From: an uncultured Clostridia bacterium
Lineage (GTDB): Bacteria > Bacillota > Clostridia > Oscillospirales > Acutalibacteraceae
Length of the DNA stretch: 64,000 nt
Direction of reading: 5' to 3'
Assembly (NCBI GenBank): GCA_944384835.1
Contig: CALWUU010000007.1
Span: 18,715-82,714, forward strand
Part shown: positions 33,943-42,904 of the stretch, piece by piece
How the letters are laid out: every line of letters starts with the position of its first letter
How positions within the stretch are numbered: the first letter of the stretch is position 1
Notes under the pieces: generated by a model
The model's database searches: none
Seen by the model: only the letters and a program-made list of their open reading frames with translations
Told to the model about the DNA's origin: nothing
Made by a program: the position numbers and the translations under genes

Positions 33943-34009
33943 TTGACTTTATACGATTTTTCGACTATGATAAGTAGGTTGTATGTCAAGCGACAAAATT
34001 CGACATACA
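33943..34009 (+). promoter_or_regulatory. Separate promoter and inverted repeat before dnaJ
   Basis: TTGACT at 33943-33948, 17 bases and TATGAT at 33966-33971 form a good promoter. An 8-bp inverted repeat (33980-33987 with 34002-34009) follows at the expected RNA start. It is not a CIRCE element. Two copies of GCGCATGT lie further on near 34040. Confidence 0.6.
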
Positions 34010-34119
34010 GCTTTTGAATCATAATATTGACAGTATGATGCGCATGTTTGCGCATGTAAACATATATTAGGTCGAGTGAATGGATAGATTCATAAATCGT
34101 ATTTTCAGGAGTGATGAGT

Positions 34120-35262
34120 TTGGCTGATAAAAGGGATTATTATGAGGTTATGGGTGTGCCGAAAAACGCCTCTGAGGATGAAATTAAAAAGGCCTACCGT
34201 AAATTGGCCAAACAATATCATCCTGACTTAAATCCAAATGATAAAGTGGCGGAAACACGTTTTAAAGAAGTAAATGAAGCATATGAAGTTCTTTCGGACA
34301 AAGAAAAACGTGCCCGTTATGATCAGTTTGGCCATGCAGGAGTTGACCCTAATTTTGGCGGCGGTGCAGCAGGAGGAAGCCCGTTCCAAGGTGATTTTGA
34401 TTTCGGCGATATCTTTAACAGTGTATTTGGGGGCTTTGGAGGATTTGGTGGTCGACAAGCAAATCCAAATGCACCAAGAAGAGGCACTGATACGGAAACA
34501 AGTATTTATATTTCTTTCGAAGAAGCTGCAAAAGGCTGTAAACAAACAATTACGTTTCAGCATGTTGAAAATTGTGAAGAGTGCTCCGGTTCCGGCGCGC
34601 AAAAGGGAACCAGCGCAACCACTTGCTCCAACTGCGGTGGCAGCGGACAGGTACGCGTGAACCAGCGCACCCCGTTTGGAGTAGTACAAACGGCACGTAC
34701 CTGCGACAAGTGTCGTGGAAAAGGGAAAATTATTGAGCATCCTTGCAAGGAATGCAATGGTACAGGGCATGTACGTAAAAAGAAAACATTGGAAATTAAT
34801 ATTCCTGCCGGTATTGCCAATGAACAAATGCTGAAGGTTGCCGGTCAAGGTAATGCAGGTACCAATGGCGGTCCTGCCGGTGATCTGTTATTGGTCGTAA
34901 ATGTTCGTCCTCATCCTATTTTTACAAGAAAAGGAAATGATGTTTGGTGTGAAATTCCGCTGACATTTACTCAAGCCGCATTGGGTGCTGAAATTACGGT
35001 TCCTACGTTAGATGGTGATGTCAGTTACTCAGTACACGAAGGTACTCAACCAGGAGATGTCTTTAAATTGAAAGGCAAAGGCATTGAAAAACTTGGCGGC
35101 AGGGGAAGAGGCGACCAATTTGTCAAGGTAACCATTGAAGTTCCTAAAAATCTCTCAAAAGAACAAAAAGAAATTTTACAAAGCTTTGATGCAACAGCCA
35201 ATGAGAAAAATTATGCAAAACGTAAGAGCTTTTTTGATAAAATTAAAGACAAATTTGACTAG
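34120..35262 (+). CDS. dnaJ: Chaperone DnaJ (Hsp40)
   Basis: Co-chaperone of DnaK, 380 residues. The J domain (residues 1-70) has the HPD motif in [10 protein letters not shown] Gly/Phe-rich region follows (FGGFGGFGG), then four CxxCxGxG zinc modules: [24 protein letters not shown] and CKECNGTG. The C-terminal substrate domains follow. The start is the TTG at 34120, 8 bases after AGGAG, giving the usual [10 protein letters not shown]. The ATG and GTG just upstream fall in the spacer of that site. It has its own promoter 150 bases upstream and a terminator downstream. Confidence 0.97.
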   Translation: MADKRDYYEVMGVPKNASEDEIKKAYRKLAKQYHPDLNPNDKVAETRFKEVNEAYEVLSDKEKRARYDQFGHAGVDPNFGGGAAGGSPFQGDFDFGDIFNSVFGGFGGFGGRQANPNAPRRGTDTETSIYISFEEAAKGCKQTITFQHVENCEECSGSGAQKGTSATTCSNCGGSGQVRVNQRTPFGVVQTARTCDKCRGKGKIIEHPCKECNGTGHVRKKKTLEINIPAGIANEQMLKVAGQGNAGTNGGPAGDLLLVVNVRPHPIFTRKGNDVWCEIPLTFTQAALGAEITVPTLDGDVSYSVHEGTQPGDVFKLKGKGIEKLGGRGRGDQFVKVTIEVPKNLSKEQKEILQSFDATANEKNYAKRKSFFDKIKDKFD

Positions 35263-35295
35263 AGATTTCATAATATAAGCCTGAATACAAATATA

Positions 35296-35332
35296 AAAAG
35301 AGATGCAGATTATATCTGCATCTCTTTTATTT
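35296..35332 (+). terminator. Terminator of dnaJ
   Basis: A perfect 15-bp stem (35296-35310 with 35314-35328), a 3-base loop and a T-rich tail. Confidence 0.88.
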
Positions 35333-35491
35333 TTAGATGATGAACGTTTTGTTTCGTTTCACGGTTCTGCAAAGCTATATATAAATATTTAGGAATTAGA
35401 ACAATAAAATGAAGTATCAGAAAACTCTTTACAAACATTGCATTTTTCTGTATAGTTTAATCATCACTGGATTTAGGAAAGAAGCTGACAT

Positions 35492-35833
35492 ATGATGAAT
35501 GCACAAACAGTAGATAATTATATTATGTTAAACCAAAAATATTTTCCGGGGGATAAAATATTTTTTTTAAAAGAAAAATTATATGCTATGGATGAGCAAA
35601 AATTTTCTATGCTTACAGCAATAGAACTCAAAGATCCCGTGGTTATTTTGATCATTTCTATTTTTTTAGGCGGCTTAGGCATTGACAGATTCATGATTGG
35701 AGATATTGGCTTGGGAGTTTTAAAGCTGTTGACTTTCGGCGTGTTCGGTATTTTTACAATCATAGATTGGTTTTTAATTTCAGGAAGAACCAAAGAAAAA
35801 AACTTTCAGCAAGTCATGATGTTTGCTTATTAA
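35492..35833 (+). CDS. TM2 domain membrane protein
   Basis: A 113-residue protein with a soluble N-terminal 50 residues and a TM2 domain. Two hydrophobic helices (about residues 51-65 and 78-96) are joined by the short loop GGLGIDRFMIGDIGLGVLK, whose Gly-Asp-Arg-Phe core is the family hallmark. A second ATG directly follows the first, so the start may be 35495. The site GGAAAG lies 11 bases upstream. TM2 proteins are common in bacteria and their function is not known. It is a single gene with its own terminator. Confidence 0.85.
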   Translation: MMNAQTVDNYIMLNQKYFPGDKIFFLKEKLYAMDEQKFSMLTAIELKDPVVILIISIFLGGLGIDRFMIGDIGLGVLKLLTFGVFGIFTIIDWFLISGRTKEKNFQQVMMFAY

Positions 35834-35869
35834 AAGAGCCAAGGCATAAAATGTTGCCTTGGCTTTTTT
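35833..35869 (+). terminator. Terminator of the TM2 gene
   Basis: A 10-bp GC-containing stem (35837-35846 with 35855-35864) with an A-run before and a T-run after. Confidence 0.85.
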
Positions 35870-35912
35870 GTGTCGTTTTCATAGAAGAAAAGAGATGAGT
35901 GATAGGTAAAAA

Positions 35913-36080
35913 TCACGAAGAAGATAACGTGGTAATTGTCGTTTTAGAAATTTTTGGTGTAATTACAGATGCAGAAGTATTATCAGGGGAAGGTTTCCAT
36001 ACAATTGTAATTACAATGGTTGCAATAAACATAATTGCAATCAGAATCATAACGAGAATTTGGATTGGTTTTTTATTCAT
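35913..36080 (-). CDS. Small single-pass membrane protein (55 aa)
   Basis: An ATG at 36078-36080 with a GGAGGAG site 4 bases upstream opens a 55-residue frame. After a short basic N-terminus (MNKKP) a hydrophobic helix of about 22 residues runs to a Trp-Lys boundary near residue 29. A Ser/Thr-rich tail of about 25 residues without membrane character follows. The likely topology is N-in with a short outside tail. An opposite-strand frame of 66 codons (35899-36099) lacks a comparable ribosome site and is rejected. The protein is unknown, and its neighbour upstream on this strand is secA, with a strong terminator between. Confidence 0.65.
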   Translation of the reverse strand: MNKKPIQILVMILIAIMFIATIVITIVWKPSPDNTSASVITPKISKTTITTLSSS

Positions 36081-36161
36081 ATGTCTCCTCCAACATTGAA
36101 ATCCTTTTATGATTGTAATTATAATTTATTTTCAATAAATTTTCTGATGAATGCTGTAATG

Positions 36162-36199
36162 AAAAAAGAACATGCCGCTTTTGCGGTATGTTCTTTTTT
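36162..36199 (-). terminator. Terminator of secA
   Basis: A 17-bp stem with one wobble pair (36162-36178 with 36183-36199) and a TTTT loop, A- and T-flanked, 12 bases after the secA stop. Confidence 0.88.
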
Positions 36200-36210
36200 G
36201 GTATTATAAA

Positions 36211-38973
36211 TTATTCATCAGCACCGCAGCATTTTTTGTATTTTTTCCCGCTGCCGCATGGACATGGATCGTTTCTGCCCACTTTTTCACTTGTTGATTT
36301 TGCGGATGCATTTTCTTCCTCTTCGTCAGGATTGCTGATTTTTACAGCTGCTTCTGCACCGGCTTCTATCATTTCTTTTGGTGCTTCCCTTTCATCAATT
36401 ACTTGAATTTTAGCGGATAATAATAAGCGTGTGGTATCGTCACGGATATTAGCAATCATTTGGTCGAACATGTCATAACCTTCGTTACGATATTCCACAA
36501 CAGGATCACGCTGTGCATAACCACGCAAATGAATTCCGCGTTTTAGTTGTTCCATTGCATCAATGTGATCCATCCATTGAACGTCTACGCATTTTAACAT
36601 AACAACACGTTCCAGTTCACGGGTAACTTGTTCACCGAACATTTCTTCGCGGGATGCGCTCAAATCATCTACCTTTTGAACCAGTTCCGCCTTGATGTCA
36701 TCTTTACTGATTGTTTTCAGCTCATCCTCGCTGTACTGCAAGTCTTCTTCAGTGAGAAGCCAGCCCATATAGTTATCACGCAAGCCAACAATGTTCCATT
36801 CTTCACGAGTTTCACTGTCAGGCAGGAAGGCATCGACAGTGTCTTCTACGGACTGATGCATCATCTTTGTGATTTCGTCTTTTACGTTGTCTCCGTCCAG
36901 AACTTGGTCACGTTGTTTGTAAATCAATTCACGCTGGCGGTTCATAACATCGTCATATTGCAGCACATTCTTTCTGGTTGCAAAGTTACGTGCTTCTACC
37001 TTGCGCTGTGCACCTTCAATGGTGTTGGTAAGCATATTATTTTCAATCGGTGTGTTTTCATCAATATTCAAACGTCCCATAATTGCAGCAATACGTTCAC
37101 CGCCGAACAAGCGCATGAGGTCGTCTTCCAAAGAAATATAGAAGCGGCTTTCACCCGGGTCACCTTGACGGCCGGCGCGTCCGCGAAGCTGATTATCAAT
37201 ACGGCGGGATTCATGACGTTCCGTACCGATAATATACAAACCGCCTGCTTGACGTACTTCTTCTGCTTCCTCTTTGCTCTGTTCTGTAAAGTGTTCTACC
37301 AATTTACGGTATTCTTCTCTGGCTTTTAATATTTGTGTATCTTCTGTTTGTGCATAACCCACTGCTTCGTTGATGACCTCTTCCGGATAACCTTTAAAAC
37401 GAAGCTGCTGTTTTGCTTTAAATTCACCGTTACCGCCAAGCATAATGTCAGTACCACGGCCGGCCATGTTGGTTGCAATAGTAACAGCGCCTTTATGACC
37501 TGCCTGCGCAACGATCTCTGCTTCCTGTTCATGGTGCTTTGCGTTCAATACGTTATGTTTGATACCATGCTCATAAAGCTTACGGCTTAACAGTTCTGAT
37601 TTTTCAATAGAAATAGTACCGACCAGAACGGGCTGTCCTTTTTTATTGTGTTCGATAATGTCTTCAATTACAGCATTGAATTTACCTTTTTCTGTTTTAT
37701 AAACCAAATCCGGGTGATCAATACGTTTTGGAGGACGATTGGTAGGAATTTCTACAACATCTAAGTTATAAATTTCACGGAATTCTTCTTCTTCTGTCAT
37801 AGCAGTACCGGTCATACCGGACAGTTTGTTGTACAAACGGAAAAAGTTTTGAAAGGTAATGGTTGCCAATGTTTTGCTTTCACGGGCAACAGTAACGCCT
37901 TCTTTTGCTTCAATGGCTTGGTGCAGACCTTCATTATAGCGGCGGCCATGCATAATACGGCCTGTAAATTCGTCAACAATGAGAACTTCTCCGCCCTTTA
38001 CGACATAGTCAATATCTTTTTGCATTACGCCATGTGCTTTAATGGCTTGGTTAATATGGTGCTGCAATGTAATATTTTCTGCATCCAGAAGATTTTCCAC
38101 TTTGAAATATTCTTCTGCTTTTTTTACACCGCTTGGAGTTAGGGTAGCGGTTTTTGCTTTTTCGTCAACCAAAAAGTCTGCTTCGGAATATAATTCATCG
38201 TTGTCTTCTTTTCTGTTTAATTCAGCAACTTTTACCATATGCAGTGTTTTTGCAAAACGGTCGGCTTTTACATATAGATCAGTTGATTTTTCACCGGGAC
38301 CGGAAATGATAAGAGGTGTACGAGCCTCGTCAATTAAAATAGAGTCAACTTCGTCAACGATGGCAAAGTTGTGGCCGCGCTGTACTTTATCATTTTTATA
38401 AATTACCATGTTATCACGGAGATAGTCAAAACCCAGTTCGTTATTGGTACCGTATGTAATATCTGCAAGATATGCTTTTTTACGTGCTTCTTTTGGCTGT
38501 TCATGGGTAATCAAACCTACGGTCAGTCCCATAAAGCGGTGAATTTTACCCATCCATTCAGAGTCACGTTTTGCTAAGTAGTCATTCACTGTAACAACAT
38601 GAACGCCTTTTCCTGTTAGTGCATTTAAATAAGAAGGCAAGGTTGCAACCAGAGTTTTACCTTCACCGGTTCTCATCTCACTGATACGACCCTGGTGCAG
38701 TGCAATACCGCCAATAATTTGAACAGGGAAGTGACGCATGCCTAATACACGAGCAGAAGCTTCTCTGCAAGCGGCAAAGGCATCCGGCAAAATATCGTCC
38801 AAAGTTTCTCCTTTTTCCAAACGTTCTTTTAATGCGGGGGTTTGTGCTTGCAGTTCTGAGTCAGACATTGCTTTATATTTATCTTCCAACGCAAGCACTT
38901 GGTCGCAAATAGGTTGTATGCGCTTTAGTTCGCGTTTGCTGTAATTGCCAAACAGCATTTTCATTACGCCCAT
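36211..38973 (-). CDS. secA: Preprotein translocase ATPase SecA
   Basis: The motor that drives proteins through SecYEG, 920 residues. Nucleotide domain 1 has [20 protein letters not shown] (Walker A) near residue 104, and [19 protein letters not shown] contains Walker [14 protein letters not shown] and [21 protein letters not shown] belong to nucleotide domain 2. The C-terminus ends in the zinc motif [14 protein letters not shown], which binds SecB or lipids. The ATG has a GAGGTGA site. Single gene with a terminator. A DUF-type linker near residues 845-890 is acidic. Confidence 0.98.
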   Translation of the reverse strand: MGVMKMLFGNYSKRELKRIQPICDQVLALEDKYKAMSDSELQAQTPALKERLEKGETLDDILPDAFAACREASARVLGMRHFPVQIIGGIALHQGRISEMRTGEGKTLVATLPSYLNALTGKGVHVVTVNDYLAKRDSEWMGKIHRFMGLTVGLITHEQPKEARKKAYLADITYGTNNELGFDYLRDNMVIYKNDKVQRGHNFAIVDEVDSILIDEARTPLIISGPGEKSTDLYVKADRFAKTLHMVKVAELNRKEDNDELYSEADFLVDEKAKTATLTPSGVKKAEEYFKVENLLDAENITLQHHINQAIKAHGVMQKDIDYVVKGGEVLIVDEFTGRIMHGRRYNEGLHQAIEAKEGVTVARESKTLATITFQNFFRLYNKLSGMTGTAMTEEEEFREIYNLDVVEIPTNRPPKRIDHPDLVYKTEKGKFNAVIEDIIEHNKKGQPVLVGTISIEKSELLSRKLYEHGIKHNVLNAKHHEQEAEIVAQAGHKGAVTIATNMAGRGTDIMLGGNGEFKAKQQLRFKGYPEEVINEAVGYAQTEDTQILKAREEYRKLVEHFTEQSKEEAEEVRQAGGLYIIGTERHESRRIDNQLRGRAGRQGDPGESRFYISLEDDLMRLFGGERIAAIMGRLNIDENTPIENNMLTNTIEGAQRKVEARNFATRKNVLQYDDVMNRQRELIYKQRDQVLDGDNVKDEITKMMHQSVEDTVDAFLPDSETREEWNIVGLRDNYMGWLLTEEDLQYSEDELKTISKDDIKAELVQKVDDLSASREEMFGEQVTRELERVVMLKCVDVQWMDHIDAMEQLKRGIHLRGYAQRDPVVEYRNEGYDMFDQMIANIRDDTTRLLLSAKIQVIDEREAPKEMIEAGAEAAVKISNPDEEEENASAKSTSEKVGRNDPCPCGSGKKYKKCCGADE

Positions 38974-39215
38974 TTATTTCACCTCAAGAATTTTTATTAT
39001 AGTATAATGATATCATAAGTAAAAATTGATACAAAGACATGTATTGATTATTATAACATACATTATGCTGAAAATAAAGTTTTTTCTAAGAGAACTTTGT
39101 ATGTTTTTTGATAAAATTTATCGTAACGTCTATTGCGAAACTATTGGAAATTGCTTATAATGAAAGATACAAAGCGTTTGACTTAGGAAAAATGAAAAGT
39201 GAAAGGAGTACCATT

Positions 39216-39908
39216 ATGAATTATTCCCATGAAGTGGAAAGTATGTGTACTGTTCAAAAAGGCCCAAACCATGGACCTGCTCCTATTCCGGAAGAAGGAA
39301 GATGGGTAAAAGCCTATGACATTAAAGATATTTCCGGTCTTTCTCATGGTGTTGGTTGGTGTGCACCCCAGCAAGGCGCGTGCAAATTGACACTGAATGT
39401 AAAAGACGGAATTGTAGAAGAAGCTTTAGTAGAAACCATAGGCTGTTCCGGCATGACACATTCTGCTGCAATGGCTGCAGAAATTCTTCCGGGTAAAACT
39501 TTATTGGAATGCTTAAATACAGACCTTGTTTGTGATGCAATTAACGTTGCTATGCGTGAATTGTTCCAGCAGCTTGTATACGGCAGAAGCCAAACTGCTT
39601 TTTCTGAAGACGGTTTGCCTGTAGGCGCAGGTCTTGAAGATCTTGGAAAAGGATTGCGCAGTCAGGTTGGCACCATGTACAGTACCAAAGCAAAAGGCGT
39701 ACGTTATATGGAAATGGCGGAAGGCTACGTGACCTCTTTGGCACTGGATGAAAATGATGAAGTAATCGGCTACCGTTTTGTAAAACTTGGAAAAATGCTG
39801 GAAGATATTCGTCATGGCGTAACACCAAACGAAGCATATGAAAAAAATATGGGACAATACGGTCGTTACGACGGCGCGGCAAAATATATTGACCCGCGTG
39901 AAGAATAA
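39216..39908 (+). CDS. Iron-sulfur cluster assembly scaffold-like (NifU N-terminal-like) protein
   Basis: A 230-residue cytoplasmic protein. Three conserved cysteines lie in contexts like the IscU/NifU scaffold: WCAPQQGACKL near residue 49, ETIGCSGMTHSAAMA near 73, and the segment CDAINVAMRELFQQLVYG near 108. The C-terminal third with YMEMAEGYVTSLALDENDE is specific to the subgroup that is always found next to a GGGtGRT protein. The ATG at 39216 has an AAAGGAG site 6 bases upstream; a longer frame from 39108 has none. It is the first gene of a two-gene unit with the GGGtGRT gene 29 bases on. The exact role, and whether it carries a cluster, are unknown. Confidence 0.82.
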   Translation: MNYSHEVESMCTVQKGPNHGPAPIPEEGRWVKAYDIKDISGLSHGVGWCAPQQGACKLTLNVKDGIVEEALVETIGCSGMTHSAAMAAEILPGKTLLECLNTDLVCDAINVAMRELFQQLVYGRSQTAFSEDGLPVGAGLEDLGKGLRSQVGTMYSTKAKGVRYMEMAEGYVTSLALDENDEVIGYRFVKLGKMLEDIRHGVTPNEAYEKNMGQYGRYDGAAKYIDPREE

Positions 39909-39937
39909 AAAGGACCATCATAAGGAGGACAAAATCT

Positions 39938-40945
39938 ATGGCTAACGATGTCATGTTTGAAGGCAAAGAAAGAAGAATTGCCAAAATAGAACAGTGTCTT
40001 GCCGAGTATGGCCTTGCCAGTCTCGAAGAGGCGCGCGCCCTTTGCCAGGAGAAAGGGTTTGACCCATATAAAATTGTAAAAGACGTACAGCCAATTGCAT
40101 TTGAGAATGCAAGCTGGGCATATACTTTAGGCAGTGCCATTGCATTGAAAAAAGGAGTTGCTTCCGCTTCCGAAGCGGCGGAAGCCATTGGTATCGGTTT
40201 GGAAGCGTTTTGTGTTCCGGGTTCCGTGGCAGAACAAAGAAATGTAGGCTTGGGTCACGGTAATCTGGGTGCTATGCTTCTGAGAGAAGATACAGAGTGT
40301 TTTGCATTTTTAGCCGGTCATGAATCTTTTGCGGCTGCCGAAGGTGCAATCGGTATTGCCAGAACGGCAAATAAAGCAAGAAAAAAACCTTTGCGCGTTA
40401 TCCTAAACGGCTTAGGAAAAGACGCTGCATACATCATTTCCAGAATTAACGGTTTTACTTGTGTAGAAACAGAGTATAACTTTAAAACAGGAGAATTGAA
40501 CGTGGTAAGTGAGCGCGCTTTTTCAGACGGAGAGCGTGCGCTTGTAAAATGCTATGGTGCAGACGATGTATTGGAAGGCGTAGCAATTATGAAACATGAA
40601 GGGGTAGACGTTTCCATTACCGGCAATTCTACCAATCCGACCCGTTTCCAACATTTGGTAGCAGGCACCTATAAGAAATGGGCAATGGAAAATGGCAAAC
40701 GTTATTTCTCTGTGGCTTCCGGCGGTGGTACAGGACGTACTTTGCATCCTGACAACATGGGTGCGGGTCCTGCATCTTACGGCTTGACAGACTCTATGGG
40801 ACGTATGCATGGAGACGCTCAGTTTGCAGGTTCTTCATCTGTTCCTGCTCACGTTGAGATGATGGGTCTTATGGGTATGGGAAACAACCCAATGGTTGGC
40901 GCGACAGTTGCTTGTGCAGTTGCCGTATATGAATCAATAAAATAA
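39938..40945 (+). CDS. GGGtGRT family protein
   Basis: A 335-residue cytoplasmic protein named for its motif, here SVASGGGTGRTLHPDNMG near residue 262. Other conserved stretches are FCVPGSVAEQRNVGLGHGNLGAMLLRED near residues 88-115 and NSTNPTRFQHLVAGTYKKW near 228. The family is conserved in anaerobic bacteria and archaea and is nearly always paired with the scaffold-like protein encoded here 29 bases upstream. Its function is not known. Co-occurrence points to iron-sulfur or redox biology. The ATG has an AAGGAGG site and a strong terminator follows. Confidence 0.88.
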   Translation: MANDVMFEGKERRIAKIEQCLAEYGLASLEEARALCQEKGFDPYKIVKDVQPIAFENASWAYTLGSAIALKKGVASASEAAEAIGIGLEAFCVPGSVAEQRNVGLGHGNLGAMLLREDTECFAFLAGHESFAAAEGAIGIARTANKARKKPLRVILNGLGKDAAYIISRINGFTCVETEYNFKTGELNVVSERAFSDGERALVKCYGADDVLEGVAIMKHEGVDVSITGNSTNPTRFQHLVAGTYKKWAMENGKRYFSVASGGGTGRTLHPDNMGAGPASYGLTDSMGRMHGDAQFAGSSSVPAHVEMMGLMGMGNNPMVGATVACAVAVYESIK

Positions 40946-40946
40946 T

Positions 40947-40985
40947 AAAAAAGCCGCTCATGAAAAATGAGCGGCTTTTTTATTT
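40947..40985 (+). terminator. Terminator after the GGGtGRT gene
   Basis: A perfect 15-bp stem (40947-40961 with 40967-40981) and T-run. It lies between convergent genes and can act in both directions. Confidence 0.9.
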
Positions 40986-40998
40986 AGGTTATTGTGTT

Positions 40999-41808
40999 TT
41001 ACAGGAAAAGGGTTCCTTTGGCATAGCATACGGCAGAGCCTCCAATGCTTACACGGCTTCCTAAATCTTTACAATGTAAGGTGCCTCCTCTGGGAGAAAG
41101 CTGTTTTGCAGTCATGTGTTTCTTTTGCAGTCTTTTAGACCAAAAAGGAATGAGTGAACTATGGGAAGAACCTGTTACAGAATCCTCTGCCACACCAATA
41201 TTTGGGGCAAAAAAACGTGATACAAAATCACAGGAAGTTCCTTTGGAGGTCACCGCAATGCCTACAACATCTTTGATGGAAGTCAGTTTGCTGATATCAG
41301 GCTGCATGTTTTGTACTGTATTCTCACTTTCCACTACAACAATCAAATCCCGAGATAAGTGCGTTTCTAAAACAGAGCAACCCAAAGCCTCTTCTAAATC
41401 CATGGGTATCATAATCGGTTTTGGCATACGACGAGGAAAATCCATCGTATAAATATCATGTGCTTTGTTTACGGTTAATGTTCCGCTCATGGTTTCAAAC
41501 GATACCTTATCGCAATCAGGATATACTTCATTCATCCAAACAAAAGCTGCCGCTAATGTTGCGTGTCCGCACAGATCAATTTCTGATTTTGGTGTAAACC
41601 AGCGCAGTCGTAAGATATCTTCTTCTTGAAAAACAAATGCGGTTTCCGCTAAATTATTTTCAAATGCAATTTGCTGCATTGTTTGTTCCGGAAGAGGTTT
41701 TTCTAATATGCACACACCTGCAGGATTTCCATGAAACAGTTGGTTGGAAAACGCGTCTATTACATAGTATGGTATCACAATGATTCTCTTTTCTTTCTTT
41801 ATTTGCAT
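40999..41808 (-). CDS. PhzF family isomerase/epimerase
   Basis: A 269-residue protein of the PhzF/diaminopimelate-epimerase fold. Family motifs are YYVIDAFSNQLFHGNPAGVC, then LAETAFVF with the catalytic Glu near residue 46, EIDLCGHATLAAAFV near 70, and in the second half FFAPNIGVAEDSVTGSSHSSL. It presumably isomerises a small acid, but the substrate is unknown in most members. The start is uncertain. The ATG at 41806-41808 overlaps the stop of the HAD gene by 10 bases without a clear ribosome site, while the GTG at 41776-41778 has a purine-rich AAAGAAAAGAGA before it. It forms a unit with the HAD gene upstream. Confidence 0.85.
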   Translation of the reverse strand: MQIKKEKRIIVIPYYVIDAFSNQLFHGNPAGVCILEKPLPEQTMQQIAFENNLAETAFVFQEEDILRLRWFTPKSEIDLCGHATLAAAFVWMNEVYPDCDKVSFETMSGTLTVNKAHDIYTMDFPRRMPKPIMIPMDLEEALGCSVLETHLSRDLIVVVESENTVQNMQPDISKLTSIKDVVGIAVTSKGTSCDFVSRFFAPNIGVAEDSVTGSSHSSLIPFWSKRLQKKHMTAKQLSPRGGTLHCKDLGSRVSIGGSAVCYAKGTLFL

Positions 41809-42449
41809 ATCATATCTGCAGCTTCCGTTAAACAGCTGCAAATTTTTAAATGCGGATATGCATTCAAATTTTCAGCCGTGTCTGTACCTGTTGTAACCGC
41901 AATGAATGCAATCCCTGCACTTTGCGCTGTTTTTGCATCAATGATACTGTCTCCGATGTAAATAGTATTTTCAGGCTTTGTACGAAGCTGTTCCATTACT
42001 TTTAAACATCCTTCGGGGGAAGGTTTGGCTATGGATACATCTTCACCGCCGATTACAGTGTCAATATAGCTGTGCAATTGAAATTTTTCAATACTTTCAT
42101 TGATACGGAAACGATATTTATTGGATACAATGGCAATTTGACAGCCGGCTTGTTTTAATTTTTTCAGCACAAAAATAGTATCATCAAATAAAACGGTATT
42201 TTTTGTCATGATTGCATTGGAACTGGTTACAAAATATCGGCGGAATTGTTCTTGCAAACGCGGATCCTGCAATCCTGTTAATGCGGTAAAAGCAGATTTT
42301 AAAGGCATGCCAATTGTTTTTTTAATCGATGCTTCTTCTTTTCGATCGATATTTAAGCGGTCAAACGCATAGTGAAAACTGTTAATGATACCTATGCTGG
42401 TATCGGCAAGCGTATAGTCAAAGTCAAATAGTACTGTGTGAAATTGCAT
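41799..42449 (-). CDS. HAD-family phosphatase, PGP/GPH-like
   Basis: A 216-residue HAD subfamily IA hydrolase. Motif I is LFDFDYTLADTS with Asp9 and Asp11; the usual Gly after the second Asp is Tyr. Motif II is IAIVSNKYRFR near residue 108, and motifs III-IV are KPSPEGCLKV and YIGDSIIDAKTAQSAG. The cap domain spans residues about 16-85. The second gene product of this type in the window (see 5386-6057) is only distantly similar. ATG with an AGGAGG site. The substrate is unknown. Confidence 0.86.
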   Translation of the reverse strand: MQFHTVLFDFDYTLADTSIGIINSFHYAFDRLNIDRKEEASIKKTIGMPLKSAFTALTGLQDPRLQEQFRRYFVTSSNAIMTKNTVLFDDTIFVLKKLKQAGCQIAIVSNKYRFRINESIEKFQLHSYIDTVIGGEDVSIAKPSPEGCLKVMEQLRTKPENTIYIGDSIIDAKTAQSAGIAFIAVTTGTDTAENLNAYPHLKICSCLTEAADMICK

Positions 42450-42608
42450 CCCAAAACCTCCTGTTTGGTGATTTTCATTTATTTTACTATGGAACGGAAG
42501 GTGTGTCCAGATTTCAGGAGAGAATCGCTGTAAAAATTCGTGGAGTTTTATGGAAATTTGTTGTAAAATGAAACTATAAGATTGATTGGGGAAAGGATGG
42601 GGTTGTTT

Positions 42609-42857
42609 ATGAATTTGACAGAGGTATTGTACGACAATTTAATGGAAAGCGGCTCGTTGGAACTCAGTGAAATGACACTAAAGCGTAAAGCAGAATGTGA
42701 AGAACTGAGAGAAGAAATTTTCCGTCATGGGGACGAAACAACCAAACAGGCGATGGTTGCATATGTGGAGGCAATCCAAAGATATGCCAAAAGCTGTCAT
42801 AAAGACGGTTTTATGAGCGGATTTCAAGTTGCGGCAAAGGCGGCAGAAGAAGCATGA
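42609..42857 (+). CDS. Small hypothetical helical protein
   Basis: An 82-residue charged, wholly helical protein with two cysteines. It contains an internal acidic-basic helix (LKRKAECEELREEIFRHGDE) and ends GFMSGFQVAAKAAEEA. It resembles small proteins found near phage or core genes in Clostridia, but I cannot name a family. The ATG at 42609 is preceded by an AAAGGATGG site. A TTG at 42582 would extend it by nine residues. It is a single gene with a strong terminator. Confidence 0.65.
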   Translation: MNLTEVLYDNLMESGSLELSEMTLKRKAECEELREEIFRHGDETTKQAMVAYVEAIQRYAKSCHKDGFMSGFQVAAKAAEEA

Positions 42858-42858
42858 T

Positions 42859-42897
42859 AAAAAAGCAGGGCATCTAATTAGATGTCCTGCTTTTTTT
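42859..42897. terminator. Bidirectional terminator between the 42609 gene and fba
   Basis: A 17-18 bp stem with one wobble pair (42859-42876 with 42879-42896) flanked by A- and T-runs, between convergent genes. Confidence 0.88.
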
Positions 42898-42904
42898 ATT
42901 TGAT

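Noticed and set aside
34228..34848. 206-codon minus-strand frame opposite dnaJ
   Set aside because: Antisense of the conserved Cys-rich and Gly-rich parts of dnaJ; composition is an artefact.
35899..36099. 66-codon plus-strand frame between the TM2 gene and secA
   Set aside because: Lacks a ribosome site, while the opposite strand has a small membrane-protein frame with GGAGGAG.
36628..37329. 233-codon plus-strand frame opposite secA
   Set aside because: It is the antisense reading of a fully supported secA gene, has an odd Cys/Phe-rich composition and no ribosome site.
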